From a virus, in the IMG/VR virus record IMGVR_UViG_3300042882_000732, positions 1-64,000 of that record: a stretch of 64,000 nucleotides of DNA; one strand, 5' to 3'. Below, piece by piece: positions 1-10,188 of this stretch. Position 1 is the first letter of the stretch. Each line of letters opens with the position of its first letter. Position numbers and translations under genes: made by a program. The notes under the pieces are model-generated. The model searched no databases. It saw only the letters and a program-made list of their open reading frames with translations, and was not told where the DNA came from.

Positions 1-694
1 CACTTATTGTGCGAGAAATTTTAAATTGTGGTATATTGCGATAATATATATCATAAGTCGCTGTTGGAGTTGCTCCTTTTGGTTGTGCAGAATTTCCTCC
101 TCCAAGGCCTGGTAGAATTTTCGGATTGTCATATTCTACTTTATGAGTTATATTTACTTTATCATCAGCATAAACATAGTCTTCTAATGGCTCGATATTC
201 CACGAATCACTATATGACTTTACATACCATCCACTATATCCTGGCTCAAGATATTCTAGTGTTGCGGTATAATCTGCTGTATTAACCCAATTATCATTAG
301 TTCTATTAAAATCTAAACTAACGAATCTTACTCCACTAGCACTATATATTTCGCTACCATCACATGTTATTCTAAATAATCCACAAGAATCTGGTTTAAA
401 AATATTTTTAAGTTGTTTTATGCCATCCATTACATTTTTAATACCACTATTTTTTACAACCTTACCCATAACTGTAATTTTATTGTTAATAACTAATGGT
501 TCCCCAATCTCATTTCTTTCAACATTAGCAGAAAATTCAACCATAGGAGTCGGGCCAGCAGCCTCGTGTATTCCGCTACCATTAAAATAAACAATAACAG
601 ATCTTTGAGCCCCAGGATCATTAGGACCTTGTATAAATACCTGATTATTATCTTCACTAATTTTACTATTTAATATATCCAAAGAATAAACCAT
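1..694 (-). CDS. Hypothetical tail/adhesin-region protein (3' end beyond window)
   Basis: An uninterrupted frame runs from an ATG at 694 to the left edge, giving 231 residues with no stop, so the C-terminus is outside the window. It opens MVYSLDILNSKISEDN and has no motif I recognise. Residues 20-75 look beta-rich, and the last 20 residues before the edge include a GGGNSAQPKG linker. It is the most promoter-distal gene of the distal-tail block visible here and follows the propeller gene after a 21-base gap, with an AAGGAC-type ribosome site. By position it is probably another virion surface or tail-tip protein. That is inference; the reading frame itself is clear. Confidence 0.75.
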   Translation of the reverse strand, partial: MVYSLDILNSKISEDNNQVFIQGPNDPGAQRSVIVYFNGSGIHEAAGPTPMVEFSANVERNEIGEPLVINNKITVMGKVVKNSGIKNVMDGIKQLKNIFKPDSCGLFRITCDGSEIYSASGVRFVSLDFNRTNDNWVNTADYTATLEYLEPGYSGWYVKSYSDSWNIEPLEDYVYADDKVNITHKVEYDNPKILPGLGGGNSAQPKGATPTATYDIYYRNIPQFKISRTIS

Positions 695-715
695 ATTTGT
701 CCTTTCGATCCTTTA

Positions 716-2170
716 TTAAGCTGCTGACACCCATATTTCGGGTGATATTGTTCTTTGAGTCCAAGATGTCCCATTTGATGACGTAAGAGCAACCGATGAT
801 TCGTCACCGATCAGTATGAATCCATTTTTATAAATTAAATCATTCCAATTATTTCCATATACTGAATATTCAGTATAAGATACCCCATTATTTGTGGAAA
901 CAGCAACATACCCGCTATTGCTAAATATGACAATATTACTATTTCCATAAACTGCTTTTTTCCACAATCTTGAATTCGGTAAAACACTACTTCTATTCCA
1001 ATTAATTCCATCAGAAGATGTTGTTACAAATGTTGAGTCCGAAGCTACTGCAATAAACTTATTATTTACAAATGATACGCTCTGCCAATTTTCACTAGTG
1101 ACAAAAGAACCCTGTGTCCAATTAATTCCATCAGAGCTAGTAGCAAAAATATCAGACTGCGCTGCTAATATAACGTATACCCCATTACCATAAGCTCCGC
1201 TCGTCCAATCTGCTACCGTTGGCAAAGTAATTTCAGACCAATTTACTCCATTAGACGATATTGCTCCAACAGAAGATGATGATGATAATATTATATATTT
1301 ATTATTACCAAATAGTATCTTAGTACATAAATTATTAAAATTACTTAATAGCTGCCCAGTAGAATTTGTCCCATCGACAGATATATAAGATGCTGTCCAT
1401 GATGTTCCATAAATTGATTTATTTAATTTATTACTATTATAAGCACATGCTATATATTGATTAGATCCATATACCATACTGGTCCAATTTAAATTATCAG
1501 CCATAGTATAATCAGACCATGATTCTCCATTATTTGTACTGGCTGTTGCTGAATCACCTAGTGATATTACCACAGCTTTACTGCTAGTATTATTATTAGT
1601 TGGAGTAATAGTATTCGTTATGGTTAAAGTTGGAGTTAAAGTTGGACTAGTAGTATTGGTCGGTGTTAGAGTTGGCGTAATAGTATTAGTTGGTGTTTGA
1701 CTACTAGTTTGTGTTGGGGTAATGGTGCTTGTTTTTGTAACGGTGGCTGTGCGAGTAGGGGTCTTTGTAACAGTATTGGTGGGGGTTATTGTTTTTGTAA
1801 TACTTGGTGTTGGAGTAGATGTTCGTGTTGCTGTTGTGGTTTTTGTAGGTGTCGCTGTGACCGTTGGTGTTTTGGTTTTGGTGACTGTAGGAGTCGGGGT
1901 TTTTGTTACGGTAGGAGTAAGTGTTGGTGTTTTGGTTTGACTTGGAGTAGGACTACGAGTTAATCTCGGTATGGCCGTAGAATTTGGTGGCTCATATAGC
2001 GTTGTATTTTTTGATAATAACTTTCCTGTAAAATTATATCCCTTATAATATATTGAAATATTATTATTATTATAAATATTGCCATCATATATCATCTGCC
2101 CAATAGGCAGAAGGTATCTTGTAGGACTAACTGTGGGAGTAACTGTATTAGTTGGGGTCGGCGTACTCAC
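716..2170 (-). CDS. Thr/Pro-stalked seven-bladed beta-propeller adhesin-like protein
   Basis: The protein has three parts: an N-terminal segment of about 68 residues, a stalk at about 70-190 made almost entirely of TPT/TKT/TVT repeats, and a C-terminal propeller at about 195-484. The propeller has seven Asp-box/BNR-like turns (for example SSDGINWTQ, SSNGVNWSE, STNNGESWS), one per blade. Such folds are common in sialidases, Ycf48-like factors and surface adhesins; no catalytic set is evident. The start is read as GTG at 2170, seven bases after AAGGAG; a TTG at 2173 is possible but too close to the ribosome site. A second propeller on a Thr/Pro stalk is encoded at 39587-41650, so the two C-terminal modules are paralogous. 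Likely role: displayed receptor- or glycan-binding protein (inference). Confidence 0.8.
   Translation of the reverse strand: MSTPTPTNTVTPTVSPTRYLLPIGQMIYDGNIYNNNNISIYYKGYNFTGKLLSKNTTLYEPPNSTAIPRLTRSPTPSQTKTPTLTPTVTKTPTPTVTKTKTPTVTATPTKTTTATRTSTPTPSITKTITPTNTVTKTPTRTATVTKTSTITPTQTSSQTPTNTITPTLTPTNTTSPTLTPTLTITNTITPTNNNTSSKAVVISLGDSATASTNNGESWSDYTMADNLNWTSMVYGSNQYIACAYNSNKLNKSIYGTSWTASYISVDGTNSTGQLLSNFNNLCTKILFGNNKYIILSSSSSVGAISSNGVNWSEITLPTVADWTSGAYGNGVYVILAAQSDIFATSSDGINWTQGSFVTSENWQSVSFVNNKFIAVASDSTFVTTSSDGINWNRSSVLPNSRLWKKAVYGNSNIVIFSNSGYVAVSTNNGVSYTEYSVYGNNWNDLIYKNGFILIGDESSVALTSSNGTSWTQRTISPEIWVSAA
1600..1965 (-). repeat. Thr/Pro stalk-coding repeat
   Basis: Dense ACx/CCx codons give a run of TPT, TKT and TVT units between two folded domains. 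Similar tracts are found at 2530-2720 and 40460-40705. They likely form extended, possibly glycosylated stalks. Confidence 0.8.
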
Positions 2171-2218
2171 CAATGATCTCCTTGTGTTATATTTAAATCC
2201 TTATTCATCATTTATTTA

Positions 2219-4873
2219 TTATAGGAAAGAGTCACGATTTTCGCATTGCGACGTTCTAATCTCCCAAAAGCCTAGAGAATTTATAGCATATTGAGTTAGT
2301 GCTGCTCCTGATCTCCAAGAACCAAATATTGTTGTAGCATGATAAAATACTGATGATCCAGCATTATTTGTTAACTCCCACCTAGAGGATGCCCCATTAT
2401 AAAATAATTTATAACTTAAATTGTCTCCGGATTTATAATATATATTACCTGATCTTATATATTCTCCTGACAATGTATTAAAATTATTAGAAGCATCTAC
2501 AAAATTACAAGCATAAATAGAATTCGGTGGTCCACTAGGTGTTACTGTAATAGTCGGGGTTATTGTTGGAGTAACACTAATAGTAGGAGTAATAGTTGCA
2601 GTAATGGTTCTGGTTGGAGTCGGAGAATTGGTTGTTGGTGGAGTTCTGCTAACAGTAACGGTGCGAGTCGGAGTAACGGTTAATGTTTTTGTAACTGTCC
2701 TTGTAGGAAGTGGTGTTCTTGGCAATCTGGTAAAGCATGTATTATTGGGCTGTTGACAAGTTACTAAATGGGTTTTTTCTTCAACAGTTAAAGATCCGTT
2801 GTCTTGCACTAATTGTGAGGTTAATACTACAGCTAAGACATTAGAATATCTTGTAATTGGAACTAGTATCGTTTCTGATACATCAGATGCTACAAAATTA
2901 ATAGTACTAATTGGTAAAAAGGCATCATACTTATCTGGCTTAGTCAAAGATAAATTAACAGTATATGAATCTCCAATTTTTAAATCATTAAAAATAATTT
3001 GTTTTATCTGATTAATAAGTTTTGGACCTTCTCCATATTGATCATAATCAACGCAAGATGGCTGTACATCAGATTGTGTTGAATATTGAAAATATCCACT
3101 ATATACTGGTCCTGCTGGAAATTTATTTAAACTAAAGTAAGCACTTTTATACCATTCATGAATATTTGGTAAAAAGTATTTTGCATCAACTGATCTTATG
3201 AGTCCACTATTAGATGATATTCCTCCGTCATATGATGGTGCTGTAAAATTATAAGCACCAATATTTGTAATTAAAGAATTACTATCAGAAACTTTATTGT
3301 GTAACCAATTGCAATATCTCGCTGCCATCGGCCACGTAATAAATATTGCTGGTTTATTATGCATATATCTATTAACTACATATTTTTCACCAGGATTATT
3401 ATTTGGAACATATGAAATACCACCTCTATCTGAGGACATTAAGTATGTATAAAGTACTCCAGTAGAAGATGCAGAATTCTGATTATATCCATTATTATAA
3501 GAGTTTAATTGAACCTGATTTCCTGAAGGATCAACTGTATTCAAAAAGTTTACATAATCTTGATTTGTAATCTGATAAGACGCAGCCCTATATCCAGTAG
3601 CCACAGAGCCAATAGCATAACTTGTTCCACCACACATATCAGTAAGTTGTGGTAAAAGTACGTTATTATTATATATGTCTTTTATAAGAGTTGTTTGACC
3701 AAAATTAGAATTAAATTCTGTATTAATACTGTACCAAGTTTGACTATCATAACTATGAGCATAAAGTATACTATTATTATGATCAAAGGTCGTTTGTAGT
3801 GTTCTGCCAGCAGCATCACCAGTAATCTTAGCTCCTGTAATATATACTGGATTTTGTCCTGACATGGTTGGAGTCAAATCAAAACAATATAAATATCCAA
3901 ACTTAGTTGTTGCATAGAGATGTCCTTTTGTTAGGCTGCCAGAAATGGAGATATCTCCAAATTGGTTGTCATAAAGATTGGGCAGAATAGGGATCGTAGA
4001 TAATGTAAAGGAAGCAAAACTATTACCACTAACTGCAAGTCCATTATTGGATACTGAGGTAAAAGATATTTTACTTAGAACGCCTGTAGACTCAGACATA
4101 AACCAATAACCACCTGACCCGCTCGCATTATTCCAATATGATGCATTGTATATTGGTTTAGTGATAGCATTATTCCAGTCAGAAATACCACTAATATTAG
4201 TTAGTGATGGAGTATTATTGCTATCATAATTTATTTTTACAGAGTAAAGTCCGGATCCATTATTTCCTGGAATTCCAAATGGCAATGTTCCAGTACCATA
4301 ATACATAAATATTAAATGATTTGTTTGATTATTATAGGCGATGGCATTGCTACCTGTTGGAAGCGAAAGCCCTGTGCTCATAATTTTTACAATTTGCTGA
4401 GAATCTGGTTGCAATCTCCATATGTTATTATCTTTATCCACGCCATAAATATTACCCTTTGGAACATTCTGAGACTGATTATTCTGACCAGAAACTGTAA
4501 CAAAATTTGATAAATTTAATGGATTAGTATATGAAAATACTCTAAACCCATTTTCATTAGTAGCATTTAAACTATTATATAAAAAAGGATCATTTAATCC
4601 TGGTCTAGTATATTGACCATAATTGTCGCTACTAATTCCAGAAAAATTGGTTGCCCAAGATCCACCATATGCTACTCTACTAAAAACGTATTCATTATTT
4701 CCACCTAAATACGTTTGTTCTTCAGTCCATTCTAGAACATTGCCTCCTTGATCATAAGTTCCCCAAAAACTTGGGTTTCCATTTTGACCAACTGCACTAA
4801 CGTTGCCAGTAAAATCATTCCATGATACACATTTATTGTAATTTGCAGTATTGAATCCTGAAATAATAGCCAT
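2219..4873 (-). CDS. Adhesin-like protein with circularly permuted FGE-sulfatase (C-type-lectin) fold
   Basis: Residues 1-114 match the C-terminal half of the formylglycine-generating-enzyme/sulfatase-modifying family: GTYDQGGNVLEWT (38-50), GGSW (70-73) and a closing GFRV (109-112). Residues about 412-610 match the N-terminal half of the same family: GYRAASYQITNQDYVNFLN, PAIFITWPMAARYCNWLHN and YFLPNIHEWYKSAYF, ending in YSTQSD. The two halves are therefore in reverse order, separated by a propeller-like segment (about 130-405) with GNIYGVDKDNNIWRL-type repeats. A beta domain, a Thr/Pro stalk (about 720-790) and a small C-terminal domain (795-884) with GNIYYKSGDN follow. The catalytic cysteines of true FGE are not visible, so a ligand-binding C-type-lectin role is more likely than enzymatic activity. 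The start ATG follows an AAAGGG site. Confidence 0.8.
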   Translation of the reverse strand: MAIISGFNTANYNKCVSWNDFTGNVSAVGQNGNPSFWGTYDQGGNVLEWTEEQTYLGGNNEYVFSRVAYGGSWATNFSGISSDNYGQYTRPGLNDPFLYNSLNATNENGFRVFSYTNPLNLSNFVTVSGQNNQSQNVPKGNIYGVDKDNNIWRLQPDSQQIVKIMSTGLSLPTGSNAIAYNNQTNHLIFMYYGTGTLPFGIPGNNGSGLYSVKINYDSNNTPSLTNISGISDWNNAITKPIYNASYWNNASGSGGYWFMSESTGVLSKISFTSVSNNGLAVSGNSFASFTLSTIPILPNLYDNQFGDISISGSLTKGHLYATTKFGYLYCFDLTPTMSGQNPVYITGAKITGDAAGRTLQTTFDHNNSILYAHSYDSQTWYSINTEFNSNFGQTTLIKDIYNNNVLLPQLTDMCGGTSYAIGSVATGYRAASYQITNQDYVNFLNTVDPSGNQVQLNSYNNGYNQNSASSTGVLYTYLMSSDRGGISYVPNNNPGEKYVVNRYMHNKPAIFITWPMAARYCNWLHNKVSDSNSLITNIGAYNFTAPSYDGGISSNSGLIRSVDAKYFLPNIHEWYKSAYFSLNKFPAGPVYSGYFQYSTQSDVQPSCVDYDQYGEGPKLINQIKQIIFNDLKIGDSYTVNLSLTKPDKYDAFLPISTINFVASDVSETILVPITRYSNVLAVVLTSQLVQDNGSLTVEEKTHLVTCQQPNNTCFTRLPRTPLPTRTVTKTLTVTPTRTVTVSRTPPTTNSPTPTRTITATITPTISVTPTITPTITVTPSGPPNSIYACNFVDASNNFNTLSGEYIRSGNIYYKSGDNLSYKLFYNGASSRWELTNNAGSSVFYHATTIFGSWRSGAALTQYAINSLGFWEIRTSQCENRDSFL
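2530..2720 (-). repeat. Thr/Pro stalk-coding repeat in FGE-fold protein
   Basis: A Thr/Pro-rich tract (TRTVTKTLTVTPTRTVT) that separates the beta region from the last 90 residues of the permuted FGE protein. Confidence 0.75.
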
Positions 4874-4888
4874 GTAATCCCTTTTATA

Positions 4889-7800
4889 TTATGTTGCACA
4901 TTCATTTGGTCCGCACTTTAGACCAAGATAATCATTAGCTTCTATTCCATTATTTTCATTAAATAATCTAAATCTAACAACACCCTCATCATAATTATCC
5001 AAAGACATATTAGCAATGCCCATAACAACTCCTGAGCCATTTTTGGTGAATGTCATATAGCCGCTAGATGGTTGATTAAACGTGACGTTATTTGTTAATG
5101 ATGAAAATTCATATTTATATCTATCACTAGAAGAAGCTTCTCTAATATTAACAAGCATTAATCTGGTTCCAGAGCAGCACGATCCTAGATTTAATAGTGG
5201 ACCACCAGATATTGCTACAGAAACAGGGTTGTTGGCTACGCAATCATTACACTCTATCTTATAGTCTTTACCATAGGCTATAGACTGTGAACATCCAGAT
5301 TGTTGTACACTAATATTTAGTGTAACGAACTCTGTTCGATTCTTATTGTATAAACTATTTGTTCTATACTTGAGTATAGCATCTTTAGTATTCATAGCGC
5401 ATTCGCCACTAGGAAAACAAAATCCAATATCCGTATATATTATTTTATTGTCTTGTGTTGCAATAAATGATCCGCTTTGTGGAGTTACAACTACTGGCCA
5501 ATTACTATCTAAATAATTAACAGTATATTCATATTTTTCTCCAACTACTAATCCAGAAGTTCTTGTTCTTAAAGAGAAAGCTCCCTTTGAAACACTATTT
5601 AGAGTAATTCCATCATTACTTCCAATGACAGTGCCTCCATCGCTAGTCAAAGGAGGATTATAAGTAATTTCTAATCCACCTATATTATTAGTCATAGTTA
5701 ATAATGAAGTATTACTAGATACTTTTGACAATCCAGGAGCTGCTAGTGGCTCAACCTCAAGAATAAAATTCACAAATTTAGTAAATGCTAGCTCACTATT
5801 TGTGGTTTGACACACAGAGTCTAAGTCATAAGAGAGAACGCTACTATTAACATTATTAGGACACAATCCTGTCGATTTACAGAATTGAATAGATGTAGGT
5901 ATTTCATACCCACTAGCATTTCTAATAATTCCACTGATAGGATATACTATAGCTGGCCAATTTCCGTCCAAAGATTTGTATTTATATGAATAAACAATAT
6001 CTGGTAGTAGATTTTTGATAACTGGAGTAATCCTGTAAGAATCGCGGAAACTAATTCCTCCAGTTGCAGGGATTCCTGATATAGTTACTTTTGGCAAACA
6101 ATCTGTACTATCACACTTTATAGAAAATACATTACTAAAGGCTTCTGCTTCTGGTAAATTAGTATTTAGTGCCTTTACCTTAGCTCTAACATTAAATTGT
6201 TTACGATTTTCACTATCAGAGGTATATGTATATGGCAATACATATAAACTATCACTAGGACATAGTCCTGTAGAATAGCATATATCATAATATATAGTAG
6301 CTTCACCAGAGGTATTAGGTGATACTAATGTTCCACTAATCGGATTAACTATCATAGGCCAGTTATTCTTAACAGACTCTAGAACATAAGAATATTCAAC
6401 TCCTGGGACCAAACCATTTAAATTTAATTTAATATTATTATTTGGATTAGCTTTCGAAGGATTATTAATGACCGATGTTTTGAACTCAGCAGATAAAGGA
6501 TTTACGCAACCAGAGCATATGATTGTTGTTTCATTACTATATACCGTTTGTAGTCCTGGTAAATTTGGAACTAATTCTAATTTTACTTTGGTAACTTTGG
6601 ATAACGACGCAAGTCTATATTGACTATCATTTGCTAGTGTATAATTTAAAACATTCTTTGATCCAGTTTGGCAAACGCCGGTTCCTGCACAAAAAGAAAC
6701 CTCTACAGGTATATCAAAGCTTGTGCTACTGATAATATTACCACTCATTGGATTCAATATCGTTGGCCAATTGCTATCTAGGCCAATAAATCTATATTTA
6801 TACTCTACTCCCTCCAATAAATTAACGCCAGATATAGGAAATCTTTTGGGATTTATATCGCTAAGAACTATAGTATCTGGTAGCACCACCTCTGGATCAG
6901 GTATACAACCAGAACATCTAATTAACGATTCGTTACTATACACTGTTGGCAAATCATCATCAATAGGATCAAATTCAACCTGGAATTTACTAGACTTCTG
7001 TAATGAACCTAAAGTAAATTGATTATATGATGTTACTGCGTTATATGGTAGAATATTTTTATTACCATTTGGACAAATCCCTGTTGATGCACAAAAGGCT
7101 ATTGACAAAGCAATATCACATGTTGCACTATTTACTATAGTACCACTCATTGGATTAATAACAGTAGGCCAATTACTATCAATAGATAATACTTTATATT
7201 TATATGATGTATTTGGCGATAAATCAGTTCCAACCATATTTATGGTAGCAGTATTGCTGGACCCTACTGTAACATCTTTTGGAACTTCAATAACTGGAGC
7301 AGGAATGCAGCCACTGCATTTTATCATAGCCTCATTGCTATATATTGTTGCTAAATCATTATTTAATGGCAATACTGGATCTATTTCTAGTCTAATTTTT
7401 GCAAATTTATTTAAAGATCCAAAATTAAATTGTTTATTAGATCCTGCCATATATGGTAGTATATTTGGAGATCCGTTGGGGCAAACTCCTGTGGTTTGGC
7501 AAAATGAAGTTGAGACAGATAGTGTGTGATCGCTAACTGAAGTAATTACTCCACTTATAGGATTAATGCTAACGGGCCAATTAGAGTCTAAACTTATAAA
7601 TTTATATCTATATTCTGAAGTGGGTGAAAGATTATTAATAACAACATTAAATGAGCTCTCATTATCATCTCCCACGATCACATTTGGTATAGTAGCAGAT
7701 GGCTGAGGAATACAATTATCACAAGTAACAATATAAGCATTACTATTTACTGACGGAATATCGTATCCAATAGGAGTAACTTCTGCTTTGAATCTTGCGA

Positions 7801-9277
7801 TTTTATTGTTGCAGTTTGGGGCTGCTGTATACGTTAGAACATTAGCGCAGCCATTTGGACAAAGTCCTGTGGATTGACATAGCGTAACAGAAACTGGGAC
7901 AGTATAAGTTGTGCTGCCAACATTGTTTCTTATGATACTTCCGCTTAATGGATTGATAATTGCTGGCCAATTACTATCAATATTTTTAAATACATATTGA
8001 TACTCGATTCCAGGAACCATATTATCTATTTCAAGATTAAAATCTGTATAGTTTCCATCTCCAAATGATAATGTAGTATTCAATGGTAGTCTGGCTCTTA
8101 GTAATGGAAGACAATCGTTACATACCGCAACAATATCATTACTATAAGCAACAGGAGTAGCATAGGCATTTTGGTTCAAAGACATTTTGAACCTGGATTG
8201 TTTTTTTATAGAATTTAAAGCAACACTTGATGATCTTAGATTTGTATATGGCATAATTCCAGCACTGCCACTTGGACATAATCCTGTAGCAGTACAAAAG
8301 GTTGCAACGACCGGTAATCTCATAGAGTCTGAAGTAGCAATTATGCTACCAGATTGGGGAGATAGTATTAATGGCCAGTTGCCATCAAGCCCAGCAAATG
8401 AATAATTATACTGTTCGCCAATAACAAGATTATTGATTGTTACTTCAAACTCATTATTACTATGATTACTTCCTATATTAACAAAGTTGGGAGATAGTAT
8501 CTGTATAGCTGGTATACAATCTACACAGGTTGCAGAGAATGATCCTGCAACTTTATTTTGAAATGTACTATCATTTGGAGTTAACGATACATCTATAATA
8601 GAATAAGGATCTTCAGTAAATCTTCTATTTTGTATATTCTGATAATTAATTATAGACGGATCTGTGCTTGGACAAGCTCCTGTTGATGGACAAAAAGATA
8701 GTAGTCCATTAACGGTAAAATCAGAAGATGAGGTGGTAATGATTCCTGATCTGGGCGTTACTTTTAAAGGCCAATTACCTCCTCCTCCATTCAAAACATA
8801 AGTATATTCTTGATTTGGTATTAAACCTTCACATTTAACATTAAATGTTTTTGAATTTCCATCAGTGCTTGTTAATGATAGGTCGCCATCTCCATTATTA
8901 AAAGATAAAGATAATGATGATGGAATACATTGATCACACTGCACTATGCACGGATGAGTATATAGAAGTTCATCAGAATCATTATCTCTAATTTCTAAAT
9001 CTAAAATAGTATATAAACTTTTATTATCTAGATCTAAACCAGGTGCGGTAAGACTATTTTCTGGAACATTATAAAATACATTAGGGTCAGATTCTGGACA
9101 TTCTCCAGAATTCGAACAAAAATAAACATATGATTTAACACTGTCGGGGAAAAACACACCAGACAATGGAGATATTCTTACAGGCCAGTTTCCACCATTA
9201 TTCTTAAAAATAAAATTATATTTTGTAGCAGGATCAAATCCACTTACTTTAACATTTATTGCTTGGATAGTTGACAT
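4889..9277 (-). CDS. Giant Cys-rich tandem-repeat (NWP repeat) surface protein
   Basis: The 1462 residues are built from a repeat of about 120-125 residues. I count ten clear copies, each with a core like SLDSNWPTVINPMSGTI, then an FCxxTGxCP segment, then a YSNxxxIxCxxCIP end, plus one degenerate last copy without NWP (near EFSSLTNN). Each full copy carries two Cys pairs (C-x5-C and CxxC), suggesting a disulfide or metal site in every unit. The units look like all-beta Ig-like domains. No enzyme motif is seen. The downstream gene on the transcript is the permuted FGE protein after 15 bases, and two shorter genes upstream carry the same repeat. Likely a rod-like tail or fibre protein; I do not know a named family for it. 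Confidence 0.75.
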   Translation of the reverse strand: MSTIQAINVKVSGFDPATKYNFIFKNNGGNWPVRISPLSGVFFPDSVKSYVYFCSNSGECPESDPNVFYNVPENSLTAPGLDLDNKSLYTILDLEIRDNDSDELLYTHPCIVQCDQCIPSSLSLSFNNGDGDLSLTSTDGNSKTFNVKCEGLIPNQEYTYVLNGGGGNWPLKVTPRSGIITTSSSDFTVNGLLSFCPSTGACPSTDPSIINYQNIQNRRFTEDPYSIIDVSLTPNDSTFQNKVAGSFSATCVDCIPAIQILSPNFVNIGSNHSNNEFEVTINNLVIGEQYNYSFAGLDGNWPLILSPQSGSIIATSDSMRLPVVATFCTATGLCPSGSAGIMPYTNLRSSSVALNSIKKQSRFKMSLNQNAYATPVAYSNDIVAVCNDCLPLLRARLPLNTTLSFGDGNYTDFNLEIDNMVPGIEYQYVFKNIDSNWPAIINPLSGSIIRNNVGSTTYTVPVSVTLCQSTGLCPNGCANVLTYTAAPNCNNKIARFKAEVTPIGYDIPSVNSNAYIVTCDNCIPQPSATIPNVIVGDDNESSFNVVINNLSPTSEYRYKFISLDSNWPVSINPISGVITSVSDHTLSVSTSFCQTTGVCPNGSPNILPYMAGSNKQFNFGSLNKFAKIRLEIDPVLPLNNDLATIYSNEAMIKCSGCIPAPVIEVPKDVTVGSSNTATINMVGTDLSPNTSYKYKVLSIDSNWPTVINPMSGTIVNSATCDIALSIAFCASTGICPNGNKNILPYNAVTSYNQFTLGSLQKSSKFQVEFDPIDDDLPTVYSNESLIRCSGCIPDPEVVLPDTIVLSDINPKRFPISGVNLLEGVEYKYRFIGLDSNWPTILNPMSGNIISSTSFDIPVEVSFCAGTGVCQTGSKNVLNYTLANDSQYRLASLSKVTKVKLELVPNLPGLQTVYSNETTIICSGCVNPLSAEFKTSVINNPSKANPNNNIKLNLNGLVPGVEYSYVLESVKNNWPMIVNPISGTLVSPNTSGEATIYYDICYSTGLCPSDSLYVLPYTYTSDSENRKQFNVRAKVKALNTNLPEAEAFSNVFSIKCDSTDCLPKVTISGIPATGGISFRDSYRITPVIKNLLPDIVYSYKYKSLDGNWPAIVYPISGIIRNASGYEIPTSIQFCKSTGLCPNNVNSSVLSYDLDSVCQTTNSELAFTKFVNFILEVEPLAAPGLSKVSSNTSLLTMTNNIGGLEITYNPPLTSDGGTVIGSNDGITLNSVSKGAFSLRTRTSGLVVGEKYEYTVNYLDSNWPVVVTPQSGSFIATQDNKIIYTDIGFCFPSGECAMNTKDAILKYRTNSLYNKNRTEFVTLNISVQQSGCSQSIAYGKDYKIECNDCVANNPVSVAISGGPLLNLGSCCSGTRLMLVNIREASSSDRYKYEFSSLTNNVTFNQPSSGYMTFTKNGSGVVMGIANMSLDNYDEGVVRFRLFNENNGIEANDYLGLKCGPNECAT
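4900..9270 (-). repeat. About eleven tandem Cys-rich NWP repeats
   Basis: Units of about 360-375 bases encode the NWP / FCxxTGxCP / CxxCIP pattern. Protein identity between units is moderate and DNA identity looks low, so the array is old rather than recently expanded. Confidence 0.75.
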
Positions 9278-9296
9278 TATTTCCTCTTTATTTTTA

Positions 9297-10121
9297 TTAA
9301 GTACAATTTGATGGTGTGCTGAGTGATATATTTACACTTTTAGTTGCTTGACTCTCTTGAATTGCTATGCAATCAGAACAATAAAATTTAGCTATATTAC
9401 TGTCATGTACAATATCGGAATACTCTGTATCGGAATACGATAATCTAATAGTAACTTCAGGATTATACCAATGCAATTTTGGATGATTATTAATTGAATA
9501 ATTTAAAACTCCATATCTACCATTATAACAAACTCCTGAATTCTGGCAGAATCCAGCATCTATATTTAATACTACTGGATTTGCTGGAGTTCCACCGCTA
9601 CCAGAATGAAAATATCCTGTTGGTGAAGAAACAACGAATGGCCAATTAGCATCTAAAGAATATATAGAATATTGATAAGTTTTTTGTGGAGTAAGATTAA
9701 TAAATTTAATACTCAAATTTGTTTCATCGTTCGTAGTCAATAATGTTTGGGAGGCTGTTATCTCGGCTTTTGGTAGACTATAATTGGAGCTTAATTTAAA
9801 TGCAGAACTTTGATAAATTTTCGTTGGATCTCTTACTAGATTAAAATCAATAGCTATATTACTAAAATAATCGTCCCCTACTGTACAAAAATGTTCTGTG
9901 CATGGAAGATATCCCTCATAATTTTCATCACAACTGGTTTTAGTTGGACAAAAATAAGCGGAAGCAGATATGGTCCCACTAGTACTAGTTGAAGAAAATA
10001 TTCCACTAATAGGAGTTATAGTTATGGGCCAATTAGAACTTATGCTTTTGAAAGTATAGTTATACTTTTCATTTGGAGTTAAATTGGTCAATGTTACAGT
10101 AACGTCTTTTGGATTTGGCAT
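9297..10121 (-). CDS. Short NWP-repeat protein (two repeats)
   Basis: This 274-residue protein contains two copies of the Cys-rich repeat that builds the neighbouring giant protein. The first has SISSNWPITITPISG and a longer Cys loop (CPTKTSCDE). The second has SLDANWPFVVSSPTG, FCQNSGVC and CSDCIA. It starts at an ATG preceded by GAGG and sits 37 bases downstream of a GGTGTATTAA motif, so it may head its own transcript with the giant repeat gene. Probably a co-assembling or capping partner of the larger repeat protein (inference). Confidence 0.75.
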   Translation of the reverse strand: MPNPKDVTVTLTNLTPNEKYNYTFKSISSNWPITITPISGIFSSTSTSGTISASAYFCPTKTSCDENYEGYLPCTEHFCTVGDDYFSNIAIDFNLVRDPTKIYQSSAFKLSSNYSLPKAEITASQTLLTTNDETNLSIKFINLTPQKTYQYSIYSLDANWPFVVSSPTGYFHSGSGGTPANPVVLNIDAGFCQNSGVCYNGRYGVLNYSINNHPKLHWYNPEVTIRLSYSDTEYSDIVHDSNIAKFYCSDCIAIQESQATKSVNISLSTPSNCT

Positions 10122-10144
10122 TATAATACCTCAAAACATATGGT

Positions 10145-10167
10145 AATCAATGGTTAATACACCATAT
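10145..10167 (-). promoter_or_regulatory. GGTGTA-type putative late promoter P8
   Basis: Minus-strand core ATGGTGTATTAACCATTG, 37 bases upstream of the two-repeat NWP gene. The site is flanked by a perfect seven-base inverted repeat (atatggt at 10138-10144, accatat at 10161-10167), which the other sites lack. Confidence 0.4.
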
Positions 10168-10188
10168 TAGATTGTTAAATTTGATCAA

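Noticed and set aside
1697-1963. Cys- or Val-rich plus-strand frames opposite the Thr/Pro stalk
   Set aside because: They are mirror readings of the low-complexity Thr/Pro codons, have no ribosome site and oppose a well-supported gene.
2219-4873. Diversity-generating retroelement variable region in the C-type-lectin fold
   Set aside because: No reverse transcriptase, template repeat or second near-identical copy of the GGSW...GFRV segment was found in the window.
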